Notes under the pieces: model-generated | Told to the model about the DNA's origin: nothing | Database searches by the model: none | What the model saw: only the letters and a program-made list of their open reading frames with translations | Translations under genes and position numbers: made by a program | Shown here: positions 1-7,660 of the stretch, piece after piece | Layout of the letters: every line of letters starts with the position of its first letter | Position numbering within the stretch: position 1 is the stretch's first letter | Assembly: GCA_014656495.1 (NCBI GenBank) | Contig: BNCN01000017.1 | Coordinates: 62,001 to 126,000, forward strand | Reading direction: 5' to 3' | DNA: 64,000 nucleotides | Origin: Comamonas sp. KCTC 72670 | Lineage (GTDB): Bacteria; Myxococcota; Myxococcia; Myxococcales; Myxococcaceae

Positions 1-1
1 G

Positions 2-607
2 ACGCAGAACCGCTTCCGCGACCTGCCCATCGTCATCTACACGGGCAAGGAGCTGACGCCCAAGGACGAGGCCCGCCTGCGCCGCTACACCGGCAGTGTC
101 ATCCTCAAGAGCGGGACGAAGAGCCCCGAGCAGCTCCTGAGCGACACGGCGCTGTTCCTCCACCGGCTGGACCAGAACCTGCCGCCGCGCGCCCGCGCCG
201 CCCTGGCTCAGCGCAACGACGCGGAGAGCGAACTGGCCGGACGCAAGGTGTTGGTGGTGGATGACGACATGCGCAACATCTTCGCCCTCACCAGCGTGCT
301 GGAGAACCACGGCATGCAGGTGGTGTTCGCGGAGAACGGCCGCGCGGCCATCGAGATGCTCGAACAGCACCGCGACACCGACATCGTCCTCATGGACGTG
401 ATGATGCCGGAGATGGACGGTTATGAGACGATGCGGGCCATCCGCAAGGACCTCAAGTACTCCAGCCTCCCCATCATCGCGGTGACGGCCAAGGCGCTGA
501 AGGATGACCGGGAGAAGTGCATGGCCGCGGGCGCGAGCGACTACCTGCCCAAGCCCGTGGACACCGACAAGCTCCTGGAGCTCATCCGTCTCTGGGTGAC
601 GGCTTGA
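2..607 (+). CDS. Hybrid sensor kinase / multi-receiver protein, C-terminal part (5' truncated by window)
   Basis: The frame is open from base 2 with no start, so only the last 201 residues are visible. They contain the end of one receiver-like domain, a linker rich in Arg and Ala, then a complete REC domain. That domain has the acidic pair in KVLVVDDDMRN, the phosphoacceptor Asp in VLMDVMMPEMDG, the conserved Thr in AVTAK and the Lys in LPKPVD. Proteins ending in several receivers are usually large hybrid histidine kinases with phosphorelay function. That reading is inference, because the kinase part would lie upstream. A second kinase gene follows 127 bp downstream on the same strand. Confidence 0.85.
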   Translation, partial: TQNRFRDLPIVIYTGKELTPKDEARLRRYTGSVILKSGTKSPEQLLSDTALFLHRLDQNLPPRARAALAQRNDAESELAGRKVLVVDDDMRNIFALTSVLENHGMQVVFAENGRAAIEMLEQHRDTDIVLMDVMMPEMDGYETMRAIRKDLKYSSLPIIAVTAKALKDDREKCMAAGASDYLPKPVDTDKLLELIRLWVTA

Positions 608-734
608 TTCCCTGAGTGATGGTTACCGCACGACGCCCCTCTTCCGGGCTTGGGTCCGGACGAGGGGCCGCCTAGCCTCTCCTTGCTTGAGAATCCGTGA
701 GGCCCAGGCAGATTGATTCCGCCGACTTCATTCA

Positions 735-2717
735 ATGACGCCTAGCGAACACATCACCGCGGAACGCAACCAGGAAGGGTCATCCCAGCCGCGGGCGAGC
801 ATCCTCATGGTGGACGACCATCCGTCCAACCTGCTCGCACTCGAGGCCATCCTCGAGCCGTTGGGACAGGAGCTGGTGAAGGCCACCAGCGGCGAGGAGG
901 CGCTCAAGTTCCTCCTGCAGCGCGACTTCGCCGTCATCCTGATGGACGTGCAGATGCCGGGGCTGGACGGCTTCCAGACGGCCACCCTCATCAAGCAGCG
1001 CGAGCGCACGCGCACCATCCCCATCATCTTCCTCACCGCGCTCAGCCGCGACGCCGCCCATGTCTTCAAGGGCTACGCGCACGGCGCGGTGGACTACCTG
1101 CTCAAGCCGTTCGACCCTGAAATCCTCCGCTCCAAGGTCAGCGTCTTCGTGGACCTGTTCCTCAAGGAGCAGCAGCTCCAGCGGCAGGCGGTGCTCCTGC
1201 GCCAGCGCGAGCGCGAGGCCCTGGAGCGCCAGAGCGAGCTGCGCCACCTGCGCCTCACGGAGTCGCTGCCCGAGGTGATGTGGGCGGCGCGCTCGGATGG
1301 CAGCTTCACCTACGCCAACCGCGCCGCGCGCGACTACACGGGCATCCAGGCGGACCAGCCGCTGTCGCTCAACACCTTCCTGGAGTTCGTCCACCCGGCG
1401 GACCGCGAGGGGATGCGCGCCGCGTGGGTGCAGGCCATCCGCATGGGCCAGCGCGTGGAGCGCGAGTTCCGCCTGCGCCGCTTCGACGGCGTGTACCGCT
1501 GGCACCTGGCGCGCGCGGTGCCGGAGCGGGAGGAGAATGGCCTGCTGGCCGGCTGGATTGCCGTGGCCACGGACATCGACGACAAGCGCCGGGCGGAGGA
1601 GGCCCAGGGGCGCTTCAAGGCCACGCTGGACGCGACGCTGGACTGCGTCCTCATGTTCTCCCCGGACTCGCTGACGCTCACCTACGCCAACGCGGGCGCG
1701 GCGAAGCAGCTCGCCAGCAGCGCGGAGGAGCTGGTGGGGCTGTCCGTGCTGGAGGTGGAGAGCGCCTTCGACGAGGCGGGCTTCCGCAAGCTGCTGGCGC
1801 CGCTGGTGAGCGGCACCCTGCCCAGCCAGACGTACTCCACCAGCCACCGGCGGCGGGATGGCTCGGAGGTGCCGGTGGAGGTGGTGCTCCAGTACGTGGC
1901 CGCGGATGGCGGCCCGGGGCGCTTCATCTCCGTGGCGCGCGACATCACCGAGCGGCAGCGCGCGGAGACGGCGCTGCGCATGGCCAGCGAGGCGAAGGAC
2001 GCGTTCCTCGCGGCGGCGAGCCACGAGCTGCGCACGCCGCTGGCCGCGGCCAAGGGCCACGCGCACCTGGCGCTGCTGAAGCTGGGCGGCGAGACGGAGG
2101 CCGGGCCGGGCAAGTCGCTGAAAATCATCAACCGGCAAATCGACCGGATGGCCAAGCTGGTGGAGGACCTGCTCGACATCAGCCGGCTCCAGGCGGGCCG
2201 CCTGTCGTTGGAGCTGGAGCGGTTCGACCTGAACCAGCTGGTGCATGAGACGCGGGACCGCATGGCCGTGTTGTCCCAGGGCCATGAAATCCACGTCGAG
2301 GCGGCGGAGCGTCTGGAGGGGACGTGGGACCGGGGCCGGTTGGACCAGGTGCTCACCAACCTCCTGTCCAACGCGCTGCGGTATTCCCCCGAGGGCGGCC
2401 CCGTGTGGGTGCGGGTCCAGGGGGAGCGCGACGAGGGCGTCCACCTGTCGGTGACGGACACCGGCGTGGGCATCCCCAAGGAGAAGCAGGCGCTCATCTT
2501 CGAGCGCTTCGGCCGCGCGCACGGCAGCAAGTACGGCGGCTTGGGCCTGGGGCTCACCATCAGCCAGGGCATCGTCGAGCAGCACGGCGGCCGCATCTGG
2601 GTGGAGTCCCCCGGCGTCGCGGGAGGGGGCTCCACCTTCCACGTGTGGCTGCCACGCGAGACGGAAGCCCCCGGCGTCAACGCGCACCCGGACGCGGCGA
2701 CCCGTACCCCGAACTGA
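735..2717 (+). CDS. REC-PAS-PAS histidine kinase (soluble, hybrid with N-terminal receiver)
   Basis: 660 residues with no membrane segment, so probably cytoplasmic. Order: REC at about 22-140 (phospho-Asp 71 in ILMDVQMPG, Lys 124 in LLKPFD), a short coiled linker at 140-172, PAS/PAC at about 175-288, second PAS at about 292-408, HisKA with phosphoacceptor His 429 in AASHELRTPL, and HATPase_c with the N box (NLLSNALRYSPE), G1 (DTGVGIP), F box (ERFGR) and G2 (GLGLGL). An N-terminal receiver suggests the kinase is itself controlled by an upstream kinase, perhaps the gene before it. No clear Shine-Dalgarno precedes this ATG, but no later start keeps the REC domain whole. An intrinsic terminator follows directly. 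Confidence 0.93.
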   Translation: MTPSEHITAERNQEGSSQPRASILMVDDHPSNLLALEAILEPLGQELVKATSGEEALKFLLQRDFAVILMDVQMPGLDGFQTATLIKQRERTRTIPIIFLTALSRDAAHVFKGYAHGAVDYLLKPFDPEILRSKVSVFVDLFLKEQQLQRQAVLLRQREREALERQSELRHLRLTESLPEVMWAARSDGSFTYANRAARDYTGIQADQPLSLNTFLEFVHPADREGMRAAWVQAIRMGQRVEREFRLRRFDGVYRWHLARAVPEREENGLLAGWIAVATDIDDKRRAEEAQGRFKATLDATLDCVLMFSPDSLTLTYANAGAAKQLASSAEELVGLSVLEVESAFDEAGFRKLLAPLVSGTLPSQTYSTSHRRRDGSEVPVEVVLQYVAADGGPGRFISVARDITERQRAETALRMASEAKDAFLAAASHELRTPLAAAKGHAHLALLKLGGETEAGPGKSLKIINRQIDRMAKLVEDLLDISRLQAGRLSLELERFDLNQLVHETRDRMAVLSQGHEIHVEAAERLEGTWDRGRLDQVLTNLLSNALRYSPEGGPVWVRVQGERDEGVHLSVTDTGVGIPKEKQALIFERFGRAHGSKYGGLGLGLTISQGIVEQHGGRIWVESPGVAGGGSTFHVWLPRETEAPGVNAHPDAATRTPN

Positions 2718-2719
2718 GC

Positions 2720-2748
2720 GCCTCCTCCGAGAGGGGGCCTCGTTTTTT
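2720..2748 (+). terminator. Intrinsic terminator after the REC-PAS-PAS kinase
   Basis: An 8-bp GC-rich stem (2720-2727 with 2731-2738, one G-T pair, 3-base loop CGA) is followed within five bases by six T residues at 2743-2748. It starts two bases after the kinase stop and separates it from the sigma-factor operon. Confidence 0.8.
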
Positions 2749-2806
2749 CTAGGGGCGGAGTTCCCACGCTGGCACGGTCGCGTGTCGAAATGGGCGTGGA
2801 GAGAAA

Positions 2807-3307
2807 ATGGTCCGGGGACTAGGCGCCTCGGAGCTCGCCGACCTCTATGAAAAGTACGCGCCCACCGTTCACGGGAGGGCAAGGACCCTGCTTGGCCGCG
2901 ACTCGGATGCCTGGGACGCGGTGCAGGAGGTCTTCTGCCGCCTGCTCAAGTCCGGTGGGGCGTTTCGCGCGGAGGCACGCCCCATGACCTACATCTTCCA
3001 GGTCACCACCCATGTCTGCCTCAACATGCTGCGCAGCCGGGCGCTGAAGGACGTTCCTTGGGACGCACCCGATGAGACCGCGGAGGTGGGCTCGGACCCG
3101 CAGGAGGTGGAGGCGCGCAACCTCCTGCGCGTGCTGGCCCGCGAGCTGGATGAGCGCGCGCTCCAGATTGCGACGCTCCACTTCGTGGACGCGCTCACGC
3201 AGGAGGAAATCGTGGAGGTGGTGGGCCTGTCGCGCAAGACGGTGGGGCGCGAGCTGGAGAAGGTGCGTTCCCGGGCTCGCGAGCTCGCGCTGGAGCCCCG
3301 GCCATGA
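2807..3307 (+). CDS. ECF-type RNA polymerase sigma factor
   Basis: 166 residues, the usual ECF length. Sigma-70 region 2 covers about residues 10-75 (LADLYEKYAPTVHG, WDAVQEVFCRLL, then MTYIFQVTTHVCLNMLR). Region 4 covers about 110-160 (LHFVDALTQEEIVEVVGLS, a helix-turn-helix). A GGAGAG Shine-Dalgarno lies just upstream of the ATG. The stop overlaps the next ATG in an ATGA, so it is translationally coupled to the zinc-type anti-sigma factor. By analogy with such pairs, the sigma factor is probably held inactive until the partner senses a signal. The target promoters are not identifiable here. Confidence 0.9.
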   Translation: MVRGLGASELADLYEKYAPTVHGRARTLLGRDSDAWDAVQEVFCRLLKSGGAFRAEARPMTYIFQVTTHVCLNMLRSRALKDVPWDAPDETAEVGSDPQEVEARNLLRVLARELDERALQIATLHFVDALTQEEIVEVVGLSRKTVGRELEKVRSRARELALEPRP

Positions 3308-4074
3308 GCGGACACCTTTCGAGGCTGGCATTGGATGAGCTCGTCGTCGGCGACGCGGCGCCTCCGCCGCATCTCGCCACGTGCGCTGCGTGTCAGGCGA
3401 AGCTGGCCCGGCTGCGCGACGCGGCGGGCGCGGCGCGCGTGGCACCGGAGTTCGCGTGGACGCGGTCGCGGGTGTTGGCGCAGCACGAGGAGTCCGCGGA
3501 AGAAGAAGCGGCGTTCTCGTGGACACGCTGGTTCACCCGGTTCGTGACACCCAGCCGGGACTCGCCGAGGAAGTGGCTGTGGGCCGTCCCCCTGGCCGCG
3601 GCCCTCGGATTGGCATCCGTGGTGGTCCTGCGCGAGCCGCCGGACGGAGTTCGCATCAAGGGCGGCCCCTTCGTGTCCGTGGTGCGGCAGTCGGATGGCG
3701 CCGTGGACGCGACGCTGTCACCCGGCGACGTGGTGACGCTGTCCCTGAAAGCGGCGCCCTACCGGTACGCGCTGGTGTTCGCCACGGACGCGACAGGGAA
3801 GGTGGCGCTCCTGTGGCCCTCGCGAGGCACGCAGTCGGGAGACCCGGCCGCGTTGGTGATACCACCCACGTTCATCGTCACGCCGGGTGACTTCGTGCTG
3901 GACGCCTTCTTCTCGGACGCGCCGCTGCCGGCCGAGCCGGGCCGCGCGGCCCTGGCGATTCGAGCCGCCGTCTGCGCCACACGCACGCAGCTTTCGGACT
4001 GTCAGTTCCCCGCGCCACTGGACGGCGCGGCGCACCACTACCGCCTCGCCGTCCCCGTGAGCTCCGGCCCATGA
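3304..4074 (+). CDS. Membrane-anchored zinc-type anti-sigma factor with DUF4384-like periplasmic domain
   Basis: 256 residues. The N-terminus carries an H-x3-C-x2-C motif (His23, Cys27, Cys30 in HLATCAAC), as in zinc-binding anti-sigma (ZAS) domains. One membrane segment lies at about 90-110 (WLWAVPLAAALGLASVVVL). The rest should be periplasmic and resembles the beta-rich DUF4384 domain often found beside bacterial caspase-like proteins (VTLSLKAAPYRYALVFATD). Four-base ATGA overlaps join it to the sigma gene before and the caspase gene after, so all three should be made together. The anti-sigma role is inferred from motif and position; the DUF4384 likeness is moderate. Confidence 0.75.
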   Translation: MSGHLSRLALDELVVGDAAPPPHLATCAACQAKLARLRDAAGAARVAPEFAWTRSRVLAQHEESAEEEAAFSWTRWFTRFVTPSRDSPRKWLWAVPLAAALGLASVVVLREPPDGVRIKGGPFVSVVRQSDGAVDATLSPGDVVTLSLKAAPYRYALVFATDATGKVALLWPSRGTQSGDPAALVIPPTFIVTPGDFVLDAFFSDAPLPAEPGRAALAIRAAVCATRTQLSDCQFPAPLDGAAHHYRLAVPVSSGP

Positions 4075-5597
4075 TGCTGCTCTCGCTGCTGACCGCCGCG
4101 CTGCTGTCCCAGTCCCCCTCTCAGGATGCGCCGCCGCCCAGGCGTTACGCGCTGCTCATCGGGGCCAACCAGGGGCTGGCCTCCGATGAGACCCTGCGCT
4201 TCGCGGACGCGGACGCGCGCCGCATGTTCACCCTGTTCCGGGACGCGGGAGGCCTCCACCCGGAGGACGCCCAGCTCGTCCTGGGCGCGGATGCGGGCCG
4301 GGTGAAGGCGGCCCTGAAGGCGCTGCGGGAGCGCATGGCGCGTGACGCCGCGCCGGGCGACCAGCTCCTCGTCTACGTGTCGAGCCACGCTGATGGCGAA
4401 TCGCTGCACCTGTCCGGGACGCGCCTGCCCGTGAAGGACCTGGTGTCGTTCATGGAGGGCTCGCCCGTGGGCGTGGCGGTGATGTTCATCGACTCGTGCC
4501 GCTCGGGCGCCGCCACGCGCGTCAAGGGACTGGAGCCGGTGGAGGAGCGACTGGTGCAGTGGTCCGCGCCCGCCATCAAGGGCCGCGTCATCGTCACGTC
4601 GTCCAGCGCGGACGAGGCCTCGCAGGAGGCCGATGACCTCCAGGGCTCCTTCTTCACGCACCACCTGCTGGCGGGCCTGCGCGGCGCGGGGGACCTCAAC
4701 CGCGACGGGCGTGTCACGCTCCAGGAGTCCTATGCCTACGCGTATGGGCGCACGGTGGAGTCCACGTTGCTGACCCGCGCGGGGACGCAGCATCCCAACT
4801 TCCACTTCGACTTGAAGGGGCAGGGCGAGCTGGTGCTCACCGAGCCCGTGCTCGCGCCCAGCCGGCTGCTCATCACCGTGCCCGAGCCGGGCGAATGGGT
4901 GGTGGCCTCGGAGCAGGACGGCATGGTGATGGGCGTGTTCTCCAAGGGGAACGGCCCGGTGATGCTGGCGCTGCCGCCGGGAGGCTATCGCCTGCGCTCG
5001 CGGCGGGAGGATGCGTGGCTGGAGATGCGCGTCGCGGTGCCCGACAAGGGCCATGCGCTGGTGGATGAGCCGCTGCTCCGCAAGGGGACGCTGGTCGCGC
5101 TGAAGGCCAAGGGCCCCCAGGGCTGGCGCGGCGCGCTGCACGTGGGCGGCGCCTTCGCGACGCGGACGGCGAGCAACTTCGGTTCGAGCACGGGCGGGCA
5201 ACTCCAGGCCTTCTTCAACGCGCCCATTCGTCCTGGGCTCCTCGATGTGGTGTGGGGCACGTTCGCGGGTCGGGCCAGTGGCTCCACGGTGAGCCGCGGC
5301 ATCCACCAGACCGAATTGTCCCTGCGGCTGGGCATGGGGCGCCGGTTCCCGTTTCAGGTGGCCGCGCTGACGGTGGGCCCGGAGCTGGGCGCCCTGGTCC
5401 TCTTCCAGAACGAACAGGGCACGCCCCGGACGGGGACGGCGCCTTACGGGGGTGTCAGCGCGTCGGCCTGGGTGGGCGTCGAGCGCGTGTCGCTGGTCGT
5501 CACGGGCTCCGTGGGAGCGGCGGTGATGCCGCTGCCCCAGGGCGCCGAGCTGTCGCCGCTCGCGAGTGTTGGCGCGGGGCTGGGCTGGAACTTCTGA
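4071..5597 (+). CDS. Secreted caspase-family (peptidase C14-like) protein
   Basis: 508 residues with a short signal-peptide-like start (MMLLSLLTAALLSQSPS). The p20-like caspase fold spans about residues 24-250: a RRYALLIGANQG first strand, a SSHADG loop with candidate catalytic His106, and IDSCRSG with candidate catalytic Cys143, the His/Cys dyad order of the C14 clan. The remaining 250 residues are beta-rich (about 350-508, with alternating strands and ending GAGLGWNF) and may form a barrel or sandwich domain. It is the last gene of the sigma/anti-sigma/caspase operon. Such operons recur in myxobacteria. Substrate and physiological role are unknown. Proteolytic activity is inferred from the dyad. 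Confidence 0.85.
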   Translation: MMLLSLLTAALLSQSPSQDAPPPRRYALLIGANQGLASDETLRFADADARRMFTLFRDAGGLHPEDAQLVLGADAGRVKAALKALRERMARDAAPGDQLLVYVSSHADGESLHLSGTRLPVKDLVSFMEGSPVGVAVMFIDSCRSGAATRVKGLEPVEERLVQWSAPAIKGRVIVTSSSADEASQEADDLQGSFFTHHLLAGLRGAGDLNRDGRVTLQESYAYAYGRTVESTLLTRAGTQHPNFHFDLKGQGELVLTEPVLAPSRLLITVPEPGEWVVASEQDGMVMGVFSKGNGPVMLALPPGGYRLRSRREDAWLEMRVAVPDKGHALVDEPLLRKGTLVALKAKGPQGWRGALHVGGAFATRTASNFGSSTGGQLQAFFNAPIRPGLLDVVWGTFAGRASGSTVSRGIHQTELSLRLGMGRRFPFQVAALTVGPELGALVLFQNEQGTPRTGTAPYGGVSASAWVGVERVSLVVTGSVGAAVMPLPQGAELSPLASVGAGLGWNF

Positions 5598-5668
5598 CGC
5601 CGCCAGGTTCCCAGTCGCGCGCGCTCGCGTGTCTCAAGGGAGCACGTCACGCCACACTGGGAGCCTCC

Positions 5669-7573
5669 ATGTTTCGCTGTCTCGCTTCATCCTTCGCGCG
5701 AACCACGCTGCTCTTCACCACGCTGTCGCTGGTGGGGTGCGGTGAGGTCTCCGATGGTTCGTCCCGGAATCCACCGCCGTTGGCCCCTCCTCAACTGGAG
5801 CTCAACGGCGCACGCGGCATGGAGTATGTGAACGGAAACCTCCTCGTCACCGTTCGGTTCCAGGGCAACACCCCCGACAAGGTCGAGCTGCTCCATGAAG
5901 GGGAACCGCTGGCCACGCTGGTGCCGCCGTTCCAGTTCACCTGGGACACGCGAGAGCAAGAGGAGCGCGTCCATCGGCTTCAGGCCCGCGTGGAGTGGGC
6001 GGGCCGTGAGCTCCTCAGCGAGGAACTCCTCGTCTCCGTGGACCGAACCCGTCCCGAGGTGGTCGCGATTTCTCCGTCGCACGACAACCACACCTTGCCG
6101 GACGCGACGACGTTCCGGGTGACCTTCTCGGAACCCATCCAGATTACCGACGCCGACACATTGAAGTTCGAGTACCAGCTCTACGGCATGACCTGGCAGG
6201 AGGACCTGCGGCTGGCGGATGACAGGCTGAGCCTGTTCGCGCCCATCATGGGGATGCCGCCGGGCCCAGCGCATTCGCTCGATGGCTCCGCCACGTTGTC
6301 GCTGGAGGGCATCGCGGACCTGGCGGGCAATCCCATCCGGGTGAACGCGTCCGGCAGACCGTTCCACGCCTGGACCTGGACTGTTCCTGCCTACAGAAGC
6401 GAGGTCGTGTACTCCGGCAAACCCGTGGGGCGCCCGTCCGTGGTCATGGATGCGGAGCATGCCGCGGTGGTCGCCATCGCGGATGCCACGCTGGTTTCGG
6501 AGCCCGTCTTTTCCGGTGTCGGTGCGCGGATGGTGGTGCGCCGTCAGTCCGGAGAGACCTGGAGCACCGTGGGCGAGCCCTTCCCGGTGGGAGACAATGT
6601 CCGGGTGTCTTCCCCCTTACTGGCCTTGGGCTCGGAGGGGAATCCGATGGTGGCTTTCCTTCAATGGTCTTCAGGATGGAGCCGGCCCACGCTTCACGTC
6701 TTCAGGTGGACGTCGTCGGAGTGGGTCCCGATGGGCTCTCCGCTGAACCCTCCCTCCGAAGCGGAGTTGTATGATGCCGCGCTCGTCGTGGACGGCGAAG
6801 GCCGGCCCGTCGTGGCGTGGAGTGCCAGTGATGGCATTCACGTCGCCCGGTGGGAGGCGGAGACCTGGCAGCCACTCGGAGGCATTCAGCGGGAAGGGGT
6901 TGGCCGGGAATCTCGGATCGCCGTACATGCGCCCGCGCTGAGCGCAGATGGCGCAGGAGGGCTCTTCCTGGCCTGGGCGGAGGCCGAGACCTGGGACAAC
7001 AGGCCGGGCATGTATGTCCGGCATTGGAATGGTCAGGATTGGGAGCGGGTGGGGGGCCGGCTTCTCCGGGCCTCGGACCCAACGGTCTTCGAGGTGAATG
7101 CGCCCTCGATGGCCACGACGCCGGACGGACGGCCCGTGGTGGTCTGGGCTGAGCATAAGGAGTTCCCGCGCCCCTTTCGACAGGAGTTGGTGGTCGCCCG
7201 TTGGTCGGGGACCTCCTGGTCGCTCGAGGATGTGGCCTCCGTGGGCGAGGGCGCTCCTGGCTGGGTTTCGCGGTCGCCGGTGGTCGCCGTCGATGCCCAG
7301 GGACGCGAGCTGGTGTCGTTTCTCCGCAGTACCGGTTCCAACTCGAACTACGAAATCTGGACCTACCTGCCCATCTTCGGCTCCCACCAAACCCAGAGCG
7401 CTCGGCGTGTCGGGGGCTACAGCGGGCCCGTGGCCATGACGTTGGATGAGACAGGCCGGCCCGTGTTCGTGTGGGGCGGCGCCACGGAACTCAGCCTGGG
7501 GCGGCTGAACCGGGAAGGGAAGTACCCGGGATGGGGCATGGCCCTCCCGGAGCCCGTGTATCAGACGCGGTGA
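5669..7573 (+). CDS. Lipoprotein with Ig-like domains and beta-propeller-type repeats (tandem copy 1)
   Basis: 634 residues from the ATG at 5669. The frame is open further upstream, but only this start gives a lipoprotein signal (LSLVGC, Cys24). After a Pro-rich linker come an Ig-like domain (about 40-125), an SbsA-type Ig-like domain (VAISPSHDN ... RVTFSEPI, about 128-230), then repeated strands such as NPMVAFLQWSSG and RPVVAWSASDG that suggest a beta-propeller. It is probably anchored in the outer membrane. The next gene is a clear paralog with the same architecture and the same lipobox position. A strong hairpin separates the two. No enzymatic motif was seen. Confidence 0.85.
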   Translation: MFRCLASSFARTTLLFTTLSLVGCGEVSDGSSRNPPPLAPPQLELNGARGMEYVNGNLLVTVRFQGNTPDKVELLHEGEPLATLVPPFQFTWDTREQEERVHRLQARVEWAGRELLSEELLVSVDRTRPEVVAISPSHDNHTLPDATTFRVTFSEPIQITDADTLKFEYQLYGMTWQEDLRLADDRLSLFAPIMGMPPGPAHSLDGSATLSLEGIADLAGNPIRVNASGRPFHAWTWTVPAYRSEVVYSGKPVGRPSVVMDAEHAAVVAIADATLVSEPVFSGVGARMVVRRQSGETWSTVGEPFPVGDNVRVSSPLLALGSEGNPMVAFLQWSSGWSRPTLHVFRWTSSEWVPMGSPLNPPSEAELYDAALVVDGEGRPVVAWSASDGIHVARWEAETWQPLGGIQREGVGRESRIAVHAPALSADGAGGLFLAWAEAETWDNRPGMYVRHWNGQDWERVGGRLLRASDPTVFEVNAPSMATTPDGRPVVVWAEHKEFPRPFRQELVVARWSGTSWSLEDVASVGEGAPGWVSRSPVVAVDAQGRELVSFLRSTGSNSNYEIWTYLPIFGSHQTQSARRVGGYSGPVAMTLDETGRPVFVWGGATELSLGRLNREGKYPGWGMALPEPVYQTR

Positions 7574-7578
7574 GCCAG

Positions 7579-7614
7579 GGGCGGGGTTGGGAATCACGGT
7601 TCCCAATCCCGCCC
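7579..7614 (+). terminator. Strong hairpin between the paralogous lipoprotein genes
   Basis: A 15-bp stem (7579-7593 with 7600-7614, one G-T pair) closes a 6-base loop TCACGG five bases after the stop of copy 1. There is no T-run, so termination is inferred from stem strength and position. Confidence 0.6.
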
Positions 7615-7660
7615 GCCCGCGTGTCCAAAGCGTGTCTCTTCCGCCTGGTCAGGAACTTCC

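Noticed and set aside
780..2882. 700-codon minus-strand open frame opposite the REC-PAS-PAS kinase
   Set aside because: Antisense of a gene with clear domains; its Arg/Ala/Leu/Gly-rich translation has no family pattern. A GC-rich genome gives such frames by codon bias.
5252..5668. Extension of the first propeller lipoprotein upstream to 5252
   Set aside because: Overlaps the caspase-like gene and would bury the lipoprotein signal peptide at 5669.
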